Source of the DNA: Ovis canadensis
Lineage: Eukaryota; Chordata; Mammalia; Artiodactyla; Bovidae
Assembly: GCF_042477335.2 (NCBI RefSeq)
Contig: NC_091255.1
Location: 14,610,501-14,674,500 of the forward strand
Direction of reading: 5' to 3'
Length of the DNA stretch: 64,000 nt
Within the stretch, counting starts at the first letter, position 1. Each line of letters begins with the position of its first letter. The notes under the pieces were generated by a model, which was not told the origin of the DNA, made no database searches, and saw nothing but the letters and a program-made list of their open reading frames with translations. Shown here piece by piece: positions 54,824 through 64,000 of this stretch. The position numbers and the translations under genes were made by a program.

Positions 54824-57800
54824 TGAAAATGGAAATTAAAAAATTTCTAGTAACAAATGACAATGAAAACACAACTCAAAATCTATGGGATGCAGCAAAA
54901 GCAGTTCTAAGAGGGAAGTTTATAGCAATACAATCCTGCCTCAAGAAACAAGAAAAACATCAAATAGACAACCTAACATTACACCTAAAGCAACTGGAAA
55001 AAGAAGAAGGAAAAAAAATTAGTAGAAGAAAGAATCATAAAGATCCAAGCAGAAATAAATGAAAAAAAAATTAAAGAAACAACAGTAAAGATTAATAAAA
55101 TAAACACTGGTTCTTTGAAAAGAAACAAAATCGACAAACCCTTAGCCAGACTCATCAAGAGAAAAAGAGAAGAATCAAATCAACAAAATTAGAAATGAAA
55201 AAGGAGAGGTTCAGCAGACAGTGAAGAAATACAAAGGATTATAAGAGACTATTATGAACAACTACATGGCAATAAAATAGATAACCTGGAAGAAATGGAC
55301 AAATTCTTAGAAAAATTCAATCTTCCAAGACTGAACCAGGAAGAAATAGAAATTATGAACAGCCTAATTACAAGCACTGACATTGAAGATGTGATCAAAA
55401 ATCTCCCCCAAAGCAAAAGCCCAGGACCAGATGGTTTCAAAGGAGAATTCTATCAAACATTTAGAGAAGAGCTAGTGCCTATCCTTCTAAAACTCTTTCA
55501 CAAAATTGCAGAGGAAAGAATGCTTCCAAATTCATTCTACAAGGCCTCCATCACCCTGATATCAAAACCAGACAAAGACAACACAGAAAAAGAGAACTAC
55601 AAGCCAGTATCACTAATGAACATAGATGCAAAAATCCTCTACAAAATTTTAGCAGAATTCAGCAATACATCAAAAAGTTCATACAGCATGATCAAGTTGG
55701 GTTTATTTCAAAAATGCAAGGATTCTTCAATATATGCAAATCAATCAATGTGATACACCATGTAACAAATTGAAAGATAAAAACCATATGATCATCTCAA
55801 TAGATGCAGAAAAAGCCTTTGACAAAATTCAGCGCCCATTTATAATTAAAACTCTTCAAAAAATGGGCATAGAAGGAAACTACCTCAACTTAGTAAAGAC
55901 CCTAAAGCAAACATTATTCTCAGTGATGAAAAACAGAAAGCATTCCCCCTAAGATCAGAAACGAAACAAGGGTGTCCATTTTCACCACTATTATTCAACA
56001 TAGTTCTGGAAGTCCTAGCTACAGCAATCAGAGGAGAAAAAGAAGTAAAAGGAACCTAGACTGGAAAAGAAGAAGCAAAGGTCTCACTGTTTACAGAAGA
56101 CATGACATTGTGCATAGAAAACCCTAAAGAGAGTATCAGAAAATTACTAGAGCTAATCAATGAATTTCACAAAGTGGCAGGATCCTAAATCAGTACACAG
56201 AAATCACTTGCATTTCTATATACTAACAATGAAATATCAGAAACAGAAATTAAGGAATCAATCCCATTCATCATTGCAACAAAAAGAATTAAATATCTAG
56301 GAATACACTTACCTAAGGAGACAAAAGAACTATACACAGAAAACTATAAGACACTAATTAAAGAAATCAAAGATGAAATAAACATATGGAGCGATATTCC
56401 ATGTTCCTTGGTAGGAAGAATCAATATTGTGAAAATGGCAATACTATCCAATGCAATCTACAGATTTAATGTGATGTCTATCAAATTACCAAGGGCATCT
56501 TTCACAGAACTAGAACAAAAATTTCACAATTCTTATGGAAACACAAAAGATCCTGAATAGCCAAAGCAGTCTTGAGAAAGGAGAATGGAGCTGGAGGAAT
56601 CAACTTTCCTGACTTCAGATTATCCTGCGAATGTACAGTCAACAAGATAGTATGGTACTGGCACAAAAACAGAAATATAGACCAATGGAACTAGATAGAA
56701 GGCCGGAAATAAACCCATGCACCTATGGGTACCTTATTCTTGGCAAAGGAGGCAAGAATATACAATGGGGCAAAGACAGCCTCTTCAATAAATGATATTG
56801 GGAAAACTGGACAGCTACATGTAAAAGAATGAAATTAGAACACTTCCTAACACCATACACAAAGATAAACTCAAAGTGGATTAAAGACCTAAATGTAAGA
56901 TAGAACTATAAACTCTTAGAGGAAAACAGGCTGAACACTCAATGACATAAATGAAAGCAAGATCCTCTATGACCTACTTCCTACAGTAATGGAAATAAGA
57001 ACAAAAGTAAACAAGTGGGACTTGATTAAGCTTAAAAGCTTTTGCACAGCAAAGGAAACTATAAGCAAGGTGAAAAGACAGCCCTCAGGATGGGAGAAAA
57101 TAACAGTAAATGAAACAACTGACAAAAGATTAATTTCCAAAATATATAAGGAGCTCACACAACTCAATGTCTGAAAAACAAACAATCCAATCAAAAAGTG
57201 GGAAAAAGACCTAAACAGACATTTATCCAAAGAAGACATACAGATGGATAACAAACACATGAAAAGATGCTCAACATCACTCATTATTAGAGAAATGCAA
57301 ATCAAAACTACAATGAGATATCACCTCATACTGGTCAGAATGGCCCTCATCAAAACGGCTACAAATAATAAATGCTGGAAAGGATGTGGAGAAAAGGGAA
57401 TGCTCTTTCACTGTTGGTGGGAATGTAAATTGATACAGCCACTATGGAAGATGGTATGGAGATTCCTTAAAAAACTGGGATTAAAACCACCATATGACAC
57501 AGCAATCCCACTCTTAGGCATATACCCTGAGGAAACCAAAACTGAAAGAGGCACATGTATCCCATTGTTCATTGCAGCACTATTTACAATAGCTAGAACA
57601 TGGAAGCAACCTAGATGCCCATCAACAGATGAATGGATAAAGAAGTTGTGGTACATATACACAATGGAATACTACTCAGCCATAAAAAGGAACACATTTG
57701 AATCAGTTCTAATGACGTGGATGAACCTAAAACCTGTTATACAGAGTGAAGTGAGTCAGAAACCAAAAGATAAATACCATATTCTAACACATAGATACAG

Positions 57801-58134
57801 AATCTAGAAAAATGGTTCTGAAAAATTTATTTACAGGGCAACAATGGAGAAACAGACATAGAGAACAGACTTCTGGACCTGGGGAGGGAGGGGATGAGAT
57901 GTATGGAGAGAGTAACATGGAAACTTACATTACCATATGTAAACTAGACAGCCAATGGGGATTTGCTGTATGGCTCAGGAAATTCAAACAAGGGCTCTGT
58001 ATCAACCTAGAGGGGTGGGGTGGGGAGGGAGATGGAAAGGAGTTTCAAAAAGGAGGGGATATATGTATAGCTATGGCTGATTCATGTTGAGATTTGACAG
58101 AAAACAGCAAAATTCTGTAAAGCAATTATTCTTC

Positions 58135-58140
58135 AATAAA
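58135..58140 (+). promoter_or_regulatory. L1 polyadenylation signal AATAAA
   Basis: It lies at the end of the L1 3' UTR directly before the A-rich tail, as expected for L1. Confidence 0.8.
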
Positions 58141-58334
58141 AAATAAATAAATTATATATATATCTTTGTGCTGCCACCCTGTCTTTAACCCCATCCTTGC
58201 ATGAAGATCACACCAGGTGGCTATTAATCAACCAAAGCTTTCATTATCATTGGGCCTTGGAAAACCGTGACAGGTTTTTGTTTTTTAATATAAATTACTC
58301 TTGCTATAACTTTGTGTATTTCAATGGATTATTA

Positions 58335-58364
58335 TTAGGTTGGCACAAACATAATTGTGGTTTC
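58335..58364 (+). repeat. Mariner terminal inverted repeat (left)
   Basis: About 30 bp, matching the right-end repeat (59567-59596, opposite strand) at roughly 25 positions. In the family these ends bind the transposase. Confidence 0.92.
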
Positions 58365-58439
58365 AGATCATGTATTTTAAATCTTTATAACTAGGTTCAA
58401 ACACATCTTTATTAATCAAAATAATCATTACAATCAACA

Positions 58440-59414
58440 TATTTTTGCCAACAAGAAATAAGTTTGTTTATTCCTATAGCATAAAAATCCAAGCTTCAGG
58501 TTTTAGAGAACTCTAGAAAGCATTTTCTGCCTCTTGCTGGTTGTGAAAGCATTTTCCCTGCAAAAAGTTTTTGAGATGCTTGAAGAAGTGGTAGTTGGTT
58601 GGCAAGAGGTCAGATGAATATTGCAGATGAGGCAGAACTTCATAGATGAATTCATTCAACTTTTGAAGCATTGGTTGTGTGACATACAGTCAGGAGTTGT
58701 CATGGAGAAGAATTAGACCCTTTCTGTAGACCAATGCCAGCTGCAGGCATTGAAGTTTTTGGTGCATCTGATCTATTTGCTGAGCATACTTCTCCGATGC
58801 AGTGTTTTTTCCAGAATTCAGAAAGCTACAGTGAATCAGATCAGCAGTAGACCTCCAAACAAAGACCATGACCTTTTTTTGTGCAAGTTTGGCTTTGGAA
58901 AATGCTTTGGAGCTTGTTCTCATTTCAACCACTGAGCTAGTTGTCATTGGTTGCCCTATAAAGCCCACTTTTCATTGTATGTCACAATCTGATTGAGAAA
59001 TGGTTCATTGTTGCTGCATAGAATTAGAGAAAATGACTCTAAAATGACAATTTTTCCATGATTAGCTCCTGAAGCACCAAGCTTTCTCACCTTCCAATTT
59101 GTGTCAAATGCTGAATGATCATAAGCAGTCAACACTGAGTTCTTGGGCAACCTCTTGTTCAGTTGTAGGAGGATCAGCTTCATTGATTCTCCCAATTGGT
59201 CACTGTCAACTTCTGATGGCCAGTCATTGCAGTCCTCATCTTCAAGGCTCTTGTCTCCTTTTCAAAACTTCTTGAAACACCACTGCACTGTACATTCATT
59301 AGTAGTTCCTAGGCCAAATTCTTTGTTAATGTCGTGAGTTGTCTCCAATGCTTTATGACCCACTTTGAACTTGAATAAGAAAATCACTCTAATTTGTTTT
59401 TGGTCTAACATCAT
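58440..59414 (-). pseudogene. Mariner transposase, degenerate
   Basis: The minus strand starts MMLDQKQIRVIFLFKFKVGH with the N-terminal helix-turn-helix region (TVQWCFKKF), then meets TGA. Later pieces are NEPFLNQIVTYNEKWAL (59195-58956 frame), the SEKYAQQIDQMHQKLQ region and LLHDNS. The family's DD34D catalytic triad is lost: the first D is N (TYNEKW) and the third is N (PTNYH), while the second remains (HDN). Stops and a frameshift occur besides. Confidence 0.92.
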
Positions 59415-59566
59415 TTTGCTAGTCTAAAATAAATATAAAATAAACAGCAAGTAATAAGTCATTATCAAACAACATAAAGAGAGAAATGCACATTAAAATG
59501 ATGTATAATATAACCACATTTATATAAGAATGTATTCCAATATCAAAGGAAAAATTTCAACAGTGC

Positions 59567-59596
59567 AAAACAGCAATTACTTTTGTCCCAACCTAA
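59567..59596 (-). repeat. Mariner terminal inverted repeat (right)
   Basis: The mirror copy of the left end, followed by the TA target site. Confidence 0.92.
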
Positions 59597-59598
59597 TA

Positions 59599-60004
59599 TT
59601 TATCTAATAATATTTTGGGAGAAGTCAGTGACTTTTGGAGGCAGGATAATAAACTTTGAACTCTACAGTCACATCACTGGCTTCAGGTCCAAGTTCTGTT
59701 GTAACTAATGAACTTCAAGTCAAGTGTGTTATGACTTGGGTAATTTTCATAACACATATATATATATTTAAAAGCTTCGAAGATTTATTAACTACCATAA
59801 AATACATTAAAGTCTGCGATTCAATGTTTTTAGTAAATTTATCGAGTTATGCAACATTCACCACAGTCTAATTTTTGAACATTTATGTGACCTCCAAATA
59901 AATGTCTTGCTCATTTGTAATCTCTTTTTGTTCCCATTCCCAGTCTCAGCAAGCTGCTTCCTGTATCTACAGAGTTAACTTTTCTAGGAATTTCTCAGAA
60001 CTTC
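59599..60004. other. Single-copy DNA with a possible old L1 piece
   Basis: 59820-59890 ('taaatttatcgagttatgcaacattcaccacagtcta') resembles the same antisense old L1 end as 31324-31592. Nothing else was recognised. Confidence 0.4.
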
Positions 60005-60160
60005 CTTAAACCTCAATTTTGTTGTCTTTAAGTGGGTTTACTAATGGTCCACATCTCATGTTTTCATTGTGCAGATTAAGTAGGGTAACCCCTGTAAAGC
60101 ACTCAGCCCAGTCCCTGGTATTTAGTAAGTACTCAATAAGCATTTGCTATTAGTGTTATA
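60005..60160 (+). mobile_element. MIR SINE remnant
   Basis: The order 'cctcaattttgttgtctttaagtggg', 'gattaagtagggtaacccctgtaaagcac' and 'cagtccctggtatttagtaagtactcaataag' fits MIR on the plus strand. Confidence 0.75.
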
Positions 60161-60946
60161 TTAGCCAGCTCTCTACAGTCCTTCAGTGTTAAACTTGCTG
60201 TGTGTCTTTGAAGAGATATCAAATACTGAATCAGATTTAGTCACCTGTCTCTCTTCTTACGGTCATGGTATACACTTCCCAGTTGCAGCTACAGCTTTGA
60301 CATCTGCAATTAGGAGTGATTCTCCTTGATGAAAAAATGTTTGCTTTTCATACATTTTGAATCTGTTACTCTTGCCTCAGAGGGCTAGTGTTGGAAATCT
60401 TCCAAAGTAGTGGATTGAGGAGACTTCCTGGGACCTGAGGAATGGAAATGAACTCTTTTATTAAAGGCAAAGAAAATTCAGTGCACACTTGGTGTGTATT
60501 GACAGGATTAGAAAGATGTGCTTCATCAGGGCTGTCTTGTAGTTAGTGATATAAATGCAGATAAATACCAAAATTGAAGCAAATGAGAGATGACTTTCTC
60601 CAGGTCAAGTGGCAGGGTATAGGGGCAGTAGGGGTTACTCTTCTGTAGGAATTACTGTCATGTGGGAATTGCAAATGTCATATACAAACACTATGATATT
60701 TGGATATTTGTCATATGTAAATGCATTGGCTCTTATAGAATTTATTCTGCTTTAGGACAAGTAACTGTACAATTGTCAGTAGTGTTTCACTAAGTATGTT
60801 GATATTTAGAGTATTTATATATAAAGTTTTTAACAGTACTTTAGTATAATATCAAATAAAAAACAAACCTGGACTTAATAAAGAAAGACTTTCATTCAAA
60901 GGATTATTACCAAGGGTTGAGGGGGCTATTATAGTAAGTAGAATTA
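60161..60946. other. Single-copy non-coding DNA
   Basis: No feature was recognised. Confidence 0.45.
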
Positions 60947-61065
60947 TTGTTGCTGTTCAGTTGCTCAGTCATGTCCAACTCTTTGTGACCCCATGGACTG
61001 TAGCATGCCAGGCTTCCCTGTCCTTTACCATCTCCTAGAACTTGCTTAAACTCATGTGCACTGAG
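60947..61065 (-). mobile_element. BovB 3'-end fragment, antisense
   Basis: The complement of the BovB 3' end (TGCTCAGTCATGTCCAACTC, CCAGGCTTCCCTGTCC, CTCATGTGCACTGAG), about 120 bp. Confidence 0.88.
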
Positions 61066-61830
61066 GCAGAATACTTTGACCATAAAATCTGTGGGTGTCT
61101 CAGGAGTGAGGCAGAAAGGTATTTTTTACAGACAAGAGTCAACAAAACTGAAGTCATGTGTGGGGAAGTGATATGAAGGTGGCCTGAGTGGAGAATAGAA
61201 AAGAGATTTTTGTTGCCTGAAACCAGTTTATTTTTTAGAAGCATCTAAACGCTGCTCAGGCTGAGGCTCAATCAAGTTTAGGGACCTGAAGGAAGGAAAT
61301 ACGTTTAACCAGTTTGGTTATCAAGCATTTTGTTGTGATTGATCATTGGAGTAAACTGTTTTGGTGATCATTTATGGGACAATGAAAGGAAATTTAGAGG
61401 TGCTGTGTCTGGCCTTGTGATAGGTGAATAAGACGTGTGTGTGTGTGCATCTCATCTAAATCATGGGGAGAAAGGTGGCTTTTTTTTTGTGGTAAGCTGT
61501 TTTCTGGAACACAAAGAGAGTGTTTCATACCTCTACTCTTTTCCAGGATCACAGAACTGAAGTAAAATTCATTGTCAGTAAGGACTACTCAAAATAATTA
61601 GGATTGCTTTTTAGTTACAAGTAAAATAAAACTGAATTAACAATGATTTTATAAAATGAGGTTTATTTTTCTCACCTAATAAGTAGTTAGAGGTCACCAG
61701 TTGCTGGCATTGGATCACCTGATCAATATGGCTAGTAAAATGCTGAATCGTTTTAGTCCACATCCTCTTTGCTGTCTCTTTGTAGTTGTTAAGATCCTGT
61801 GTGTATTCAAAACAGGAAGGAGGTGTCATA
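61066..61830. other. Single-copy non-coding DNA
   Basis: A short GT run (61435-61446) and a T9 run (61479-61487). No gene was recognised. Confidence 0.45.
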
Positions 61831-62020
61831 TGGGCTTCCCTGGTGCCTCATCTGGTGAAGAATCCGTCTGCAATGAGGGAGACCTGGGTTTGATCCCTGG
61901 GTTGGAAAGATCCTCTGGAGAAGGGAACAGCTACCCACTCCAGGATATTGGCCTGGAGAATTCCATGGACTATAGTCCATGGGGTGGCAAAGAGTCGAAC
62001 ACGCCTGAATGACTCTCATT
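61831..62020 (+). mobile_element. Bov-tA SINE
   Basis: The tRNA-derived head (TGGGCTTCCCTGGTGCCTCA, B-box-like GGTTTGATCCCTGG), the Bov-A body and a BovB-like end (GAGTCGAACACGCCTGAATG). Confidence 0.92.
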
Positions 62021-62103
62021 TTTGCCTTCACCGGCATAGGAGACCAGGATAGTTATTAACTATGCACATCGCCATAGGGATTCTCTAGCAAGAAAGATAG
62101 TAT

Positions 62104-62304
62104 CAGTTCAGTTCAGTCACTCAGTTGTGTCCGACTCTTTGCAACCCCATGAACTGCAGCACGCCAGGCTGCCCTGTCCATCACCAGCTCCTGGAGTTCA
62201 CTCAAACTCGCATCCATTGAGTCAGTGATGCCATCCAGTCATCTCATCCTCTGTCTTCCCCTTCTCCTCCTGCCCCCAATCCCTCCCAGCATCAGAGTCT
62301 TTTC
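62104..62304 (-). mobile_element. 201-bp BovB 3' insertion with perfect 15-bp target duplication
   Basis: The complement of the BovB 3' end (CAGTTCAGTTCAGTCACTCA to CATCAGAGTCTTTTC). CAAGAAAGATAGTAT occurs identically at 62089-62103 and 62305-62319. Few mutations and a perfect duplication point to a recent event. Confidence 0.95.
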
Positions 62305-62319
62305 CAAGAAAGATAGTAT

Positions 62320-63119
62320 ATACTCTAACAAATATTGTTTCTTCTGCTAATTGTGTTATACACTTCATACTGATTCTCTACTATTGAATAATTCATTAAC
62401 TATTTGAAGTGTAGGGAATTAAATAGCCAATAAATAGAGTATTAGAAAATCATGCAATGTGTTTTCTTTAGATAAAGAAGTTGAGCCATTCTTAGAACTG
62501 GTCTTTTGGAGGAGCCTTAGGAAAAGCCAAGAACCCCTTGAGTAAGCTTATTTGGAGTCACTGAAATGTTAATATGAGGTATCAAATGTTAATATGAAGT
62601 ATCTTCAACAGGTTTTGCAGAGCTTACATATCAATACTTTGCAAGAGACTTACACATCAATACTAAAAACATTGACCAAATAAAACTAAGGTTTATGCTC
62701 TTTTCCTATTAAATGTTTTTGTAGAAACAGTGGTACCCAATACTGATAAGATGCTCTTGTGCTATTGGTGAGAATATAAAAATGGAAAACAATTTCCTTA
62801 AACATTTGTAAACATTTATAAAAACTATAAACAGACAAAATGTTAGTATCATTTACCCTAAAAATATATCTTTACTAAAACTTCCTGCTTTCTGAAGGAA
62901 AAATTGTCATTATTGTCCATGTTTATATAGTTATTTTAAAAATATTTCATATCTGTAGAAGTGTATGGAAACAGAAATAATTCATGCTAATAAATAAATT
63001 AGGTGTTATCTCTCCAAGCTTCAAAGTAATATTCTTTAAAACAGCGTAACCTGTTTATATTATATTACTTCCATTTTGCAACATGCAGAACTACCTATTT
63101 ACTTAAAAGAAATATGTCT
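62320..63119. other. Single-copy AT-rich DNA
   Basis: Contains a 20-bp near-tandem duplication (AAATGTTAATATGARGTATC, near 62565-62603). No gene was recognised. Confidence 0.5.
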
Positions 63120-63660
63120 ACTTTCCCCAAAAGCAAAAGACACATTATTTTCCAAGTGCACTTGAAAAATTCTCTATGATTGATGACATACTAGGTCACA
63201 AGACAAGCCTCAACAAATTTAAGAGTATAGAAATTATTTCAAGGATCTTAAATTTGCTATGATGAAATGAAAGAATAAACTAAAAATACCTTGAGACAAA
63301 TGATAATGAAAACCCAGTGATATAAAATCTATGGGATTCAGGAAAACCAGTTCTTAGAAGGAAGTTCATAGCGATACATGTCTTCTTTAAGAAATAAGAA
63401 ATCTCAGTTAAACAATCTAGCATTAACCTAGAAGAATCAGAAAAGCAAAAGAACAAATAAAACTTAAAGGCAGCAGAAGGAAGGAGATGATAAAGATCAG
63501 AAAGGAAACAATAAAATAGAGATTATGAAACAGGAAAAATCAATATAACCAAGACCTGGTGCTTTGAAAGGGTAAAAAAAAATGACAAAGCTCTGGCCAT
63601 ACCCACCAAGAAGATAAGATGGAAAACAAGATCAAAACAAAATAAGAACTGAAAGAGGAG
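63120..63660 (+). mobile_element. L1 ORF2 fragment, old
   Basis: It corresponds in order to 54590-55200 of the other L1: 'ttccaagtgcac', 'gacatactaggtcacaag', 'aatctatgggattcagg', 'cagttcttagaaggaag'. Many indels make it non-coding. Confidence 0.8.
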
Positions 63661-63707
63661 AGATAACAATTAATAACATAGGTTGCTAGCAACAGTGATC
63701 AATACCA

Positions 63708-64000
63708 TAGAAATTTGGATTTCTTGTGCTCCAAAATCACTGTGGACAGTGACTGTAGCCATGAAATTAAAAGACACTTTCACCTTGGAAGAAAAAGCAA
63801 TGACAAACCTAGACATCATATTGAAAATCAGAGACATTACTTTGTCAACAAAGGTCCATCTAGTCAAAGCTATGGTTTTTCCAGTAGTCATGTACAGATG
63901 GGAAAGCTGGACAGTAAAAATGGCTGAGCACCAAAGAATTGATCCCTTCAAACTGTGGTGTTGGAGAAGACCCTTGAGAATCCCTTGGACAGCAGGAGAT
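63708..64000 (+). mobile_element. BovB LINE fragment running out of the window
   Basis: BovB RT thumb sequence (GCTCCAAAATCACTGTGGAC, then ATGAAATTAAAAGACAC and GTGTTGGAGAAGACCCTTGA) continues past the right edge. It starts abruptly, so it is 5'-truncated, and has a frameshift near 63795. Confidence 0.9.

Larger units (their letters stand above)
50685..57807 (+). pseudogene. L1 ORF2 (endonuclease/RT), interrupted and mutated
   Basis: 50685-51034 encodes the endonuclease N-terminus in good order: TLNVNGLNGPTKRHRLAEWI, CCLQETHF (catalytic-type E) and VNIYA. There BovB splits it, and L1 resumes at 54384. RT motifs are seen at 55295-55753 ([16 protein letters not shown]) and 55734-55952 ([10 protein letters not shown]), but the catalytic box near 56090 reads FTED instead of FADD, and the frame is broken repeatedly. 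The C-terminus (57244-57807) is intact, with [18 protein letters not shown] and the end ILTHRYRI. Not functional. Confidence 0.93.
49601..58156 (+). mobile_element. L1 LINE with ORF1, ORF2 and 3' UTR, split by BovB
   Basis: It starts within the L1 5' UTR. Remnants of ORF1 (49764 on), ORF2 (50685 on) and the 3' UTR (57808-58134) follow, ending with an AATAAA signal at 58135-58140 and an A/T-rich tail. A 3.3-kb BovB (51035-54373) sits in ORF2. Without it the L1 is about 5.2 kb. No clear target duplication was found. Confidence 0.93.
58333..59598 (-). mobile_element. Complete mariner DNA transposon (Hsmar/BTMAR-like), inactive
   Basis: The inverted ends TTAGGTTGGCACAAACATAA (from 58335) and, on the other strand, TTAGGTTGGGACAAAAGTAA (from 59596) are flanked by TA at 58333-58334 and 59597-59598, the mariner target duplication. 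The element is 1262 bp, normal for the family, and the decayed transposase is on the minus strand. It appears uninterrupted by other repeats. Confidence 0.95.

Noticed and set aside
1..64000. A new multi-gene system such as a defence or metabolic cluster
   Set aside because: I found no neighbouring intact genes. All multi-domain coding regions belong to retrotransposons or a mariner, and all are broken.

Overview
This is a 64 kb stretch of AT-rich, gene-poor mammalian DNA, almost certainly from a bovid ruminant. The evidence is its repeats: many copies of the RTE-type LINE BovB, the BovB-derived and tRNA-derived SINEs (Bov-tA, BOV-A2), ruminant L1 elements with a characteristic 3' UTR, CHR-type SINEs of whales, hippos and ruminants, a mariner of the mammalian Hsmar/BTMAR kind, and old mammalian MIR, MER5 and L1M remnants. 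Nothing bacterial or phage-like is present, and no intact multi-domain protein gene was found. The exact species cannot be read from the sequence.

Layout. 1-4716: four BovB/L1 fragments end to end, interrupted by two SINEs. 4717-8450: an LTR-like segment and an unassigned interspersed unit, split by a BovB that itself carries a second BovB. 8451-8623: a perfect 23-bp palindrome, a 44-bp direct repeat and a TA tract. 8624-19486: mostly old single-copy DNA with scattered MIR, CHR, L1, BovB and Bov-tA pieces, plus a short L1 inverted by twin priming (13535-14101). 19487-21571: BovB. 21773-27764: a nearly 5'-complete L1 with a perfect 14-bp target duplication but no 3' UTR. 27765-37171: single-copy DNA with MIR, a 25-bp minisatellite, a SINE cluster around a tRNA-Gly pseudogene, and an old L1M. 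37156-41414: what I read as one 4.2-kb BovB insertion inverted internally by twin priming. 41415-44524: the most gene-like single-copy stretch, with one probable coding exon (43601-43735) resembling the first exon of a START-domain phosphatidylcholine transfer protein. 44525-46759: a second twin-primed L1. 46760-49600: MIR, MER5 and a 55-bp BovB stub. 49601-58156: an L1 with ORF1, ORF2 and 3' UTR, split by a near-full-length BovB that itself contains an antisense BovB. 58333-59598: a complete but dead mariner. 59599-64000: single-copy DNA with MIR, SINEs, a 201-bp BovB with perfect target duplications, and L1 and BovB fragments at the edge.

The elements form a stratified record. MIR, MER5 and L1M are the oldest layer. 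Ruminant L1, mariner and BovB came next, and BovB, Bov-tA and BOV-A2 insertions sit inside earlier LINEs. All LINE and transposase frames examined carry stops, frameshifts or altered catalytic residues. I found no evidence for a new defence or metabolic system. The items most worth checking are the full-length inverted BovB with an L1-like 5' leader, the L1 that has target duplications but no 3' end, and the PCTP-like exon. Boundaries of old repeats are approximate because they were judged by eye.
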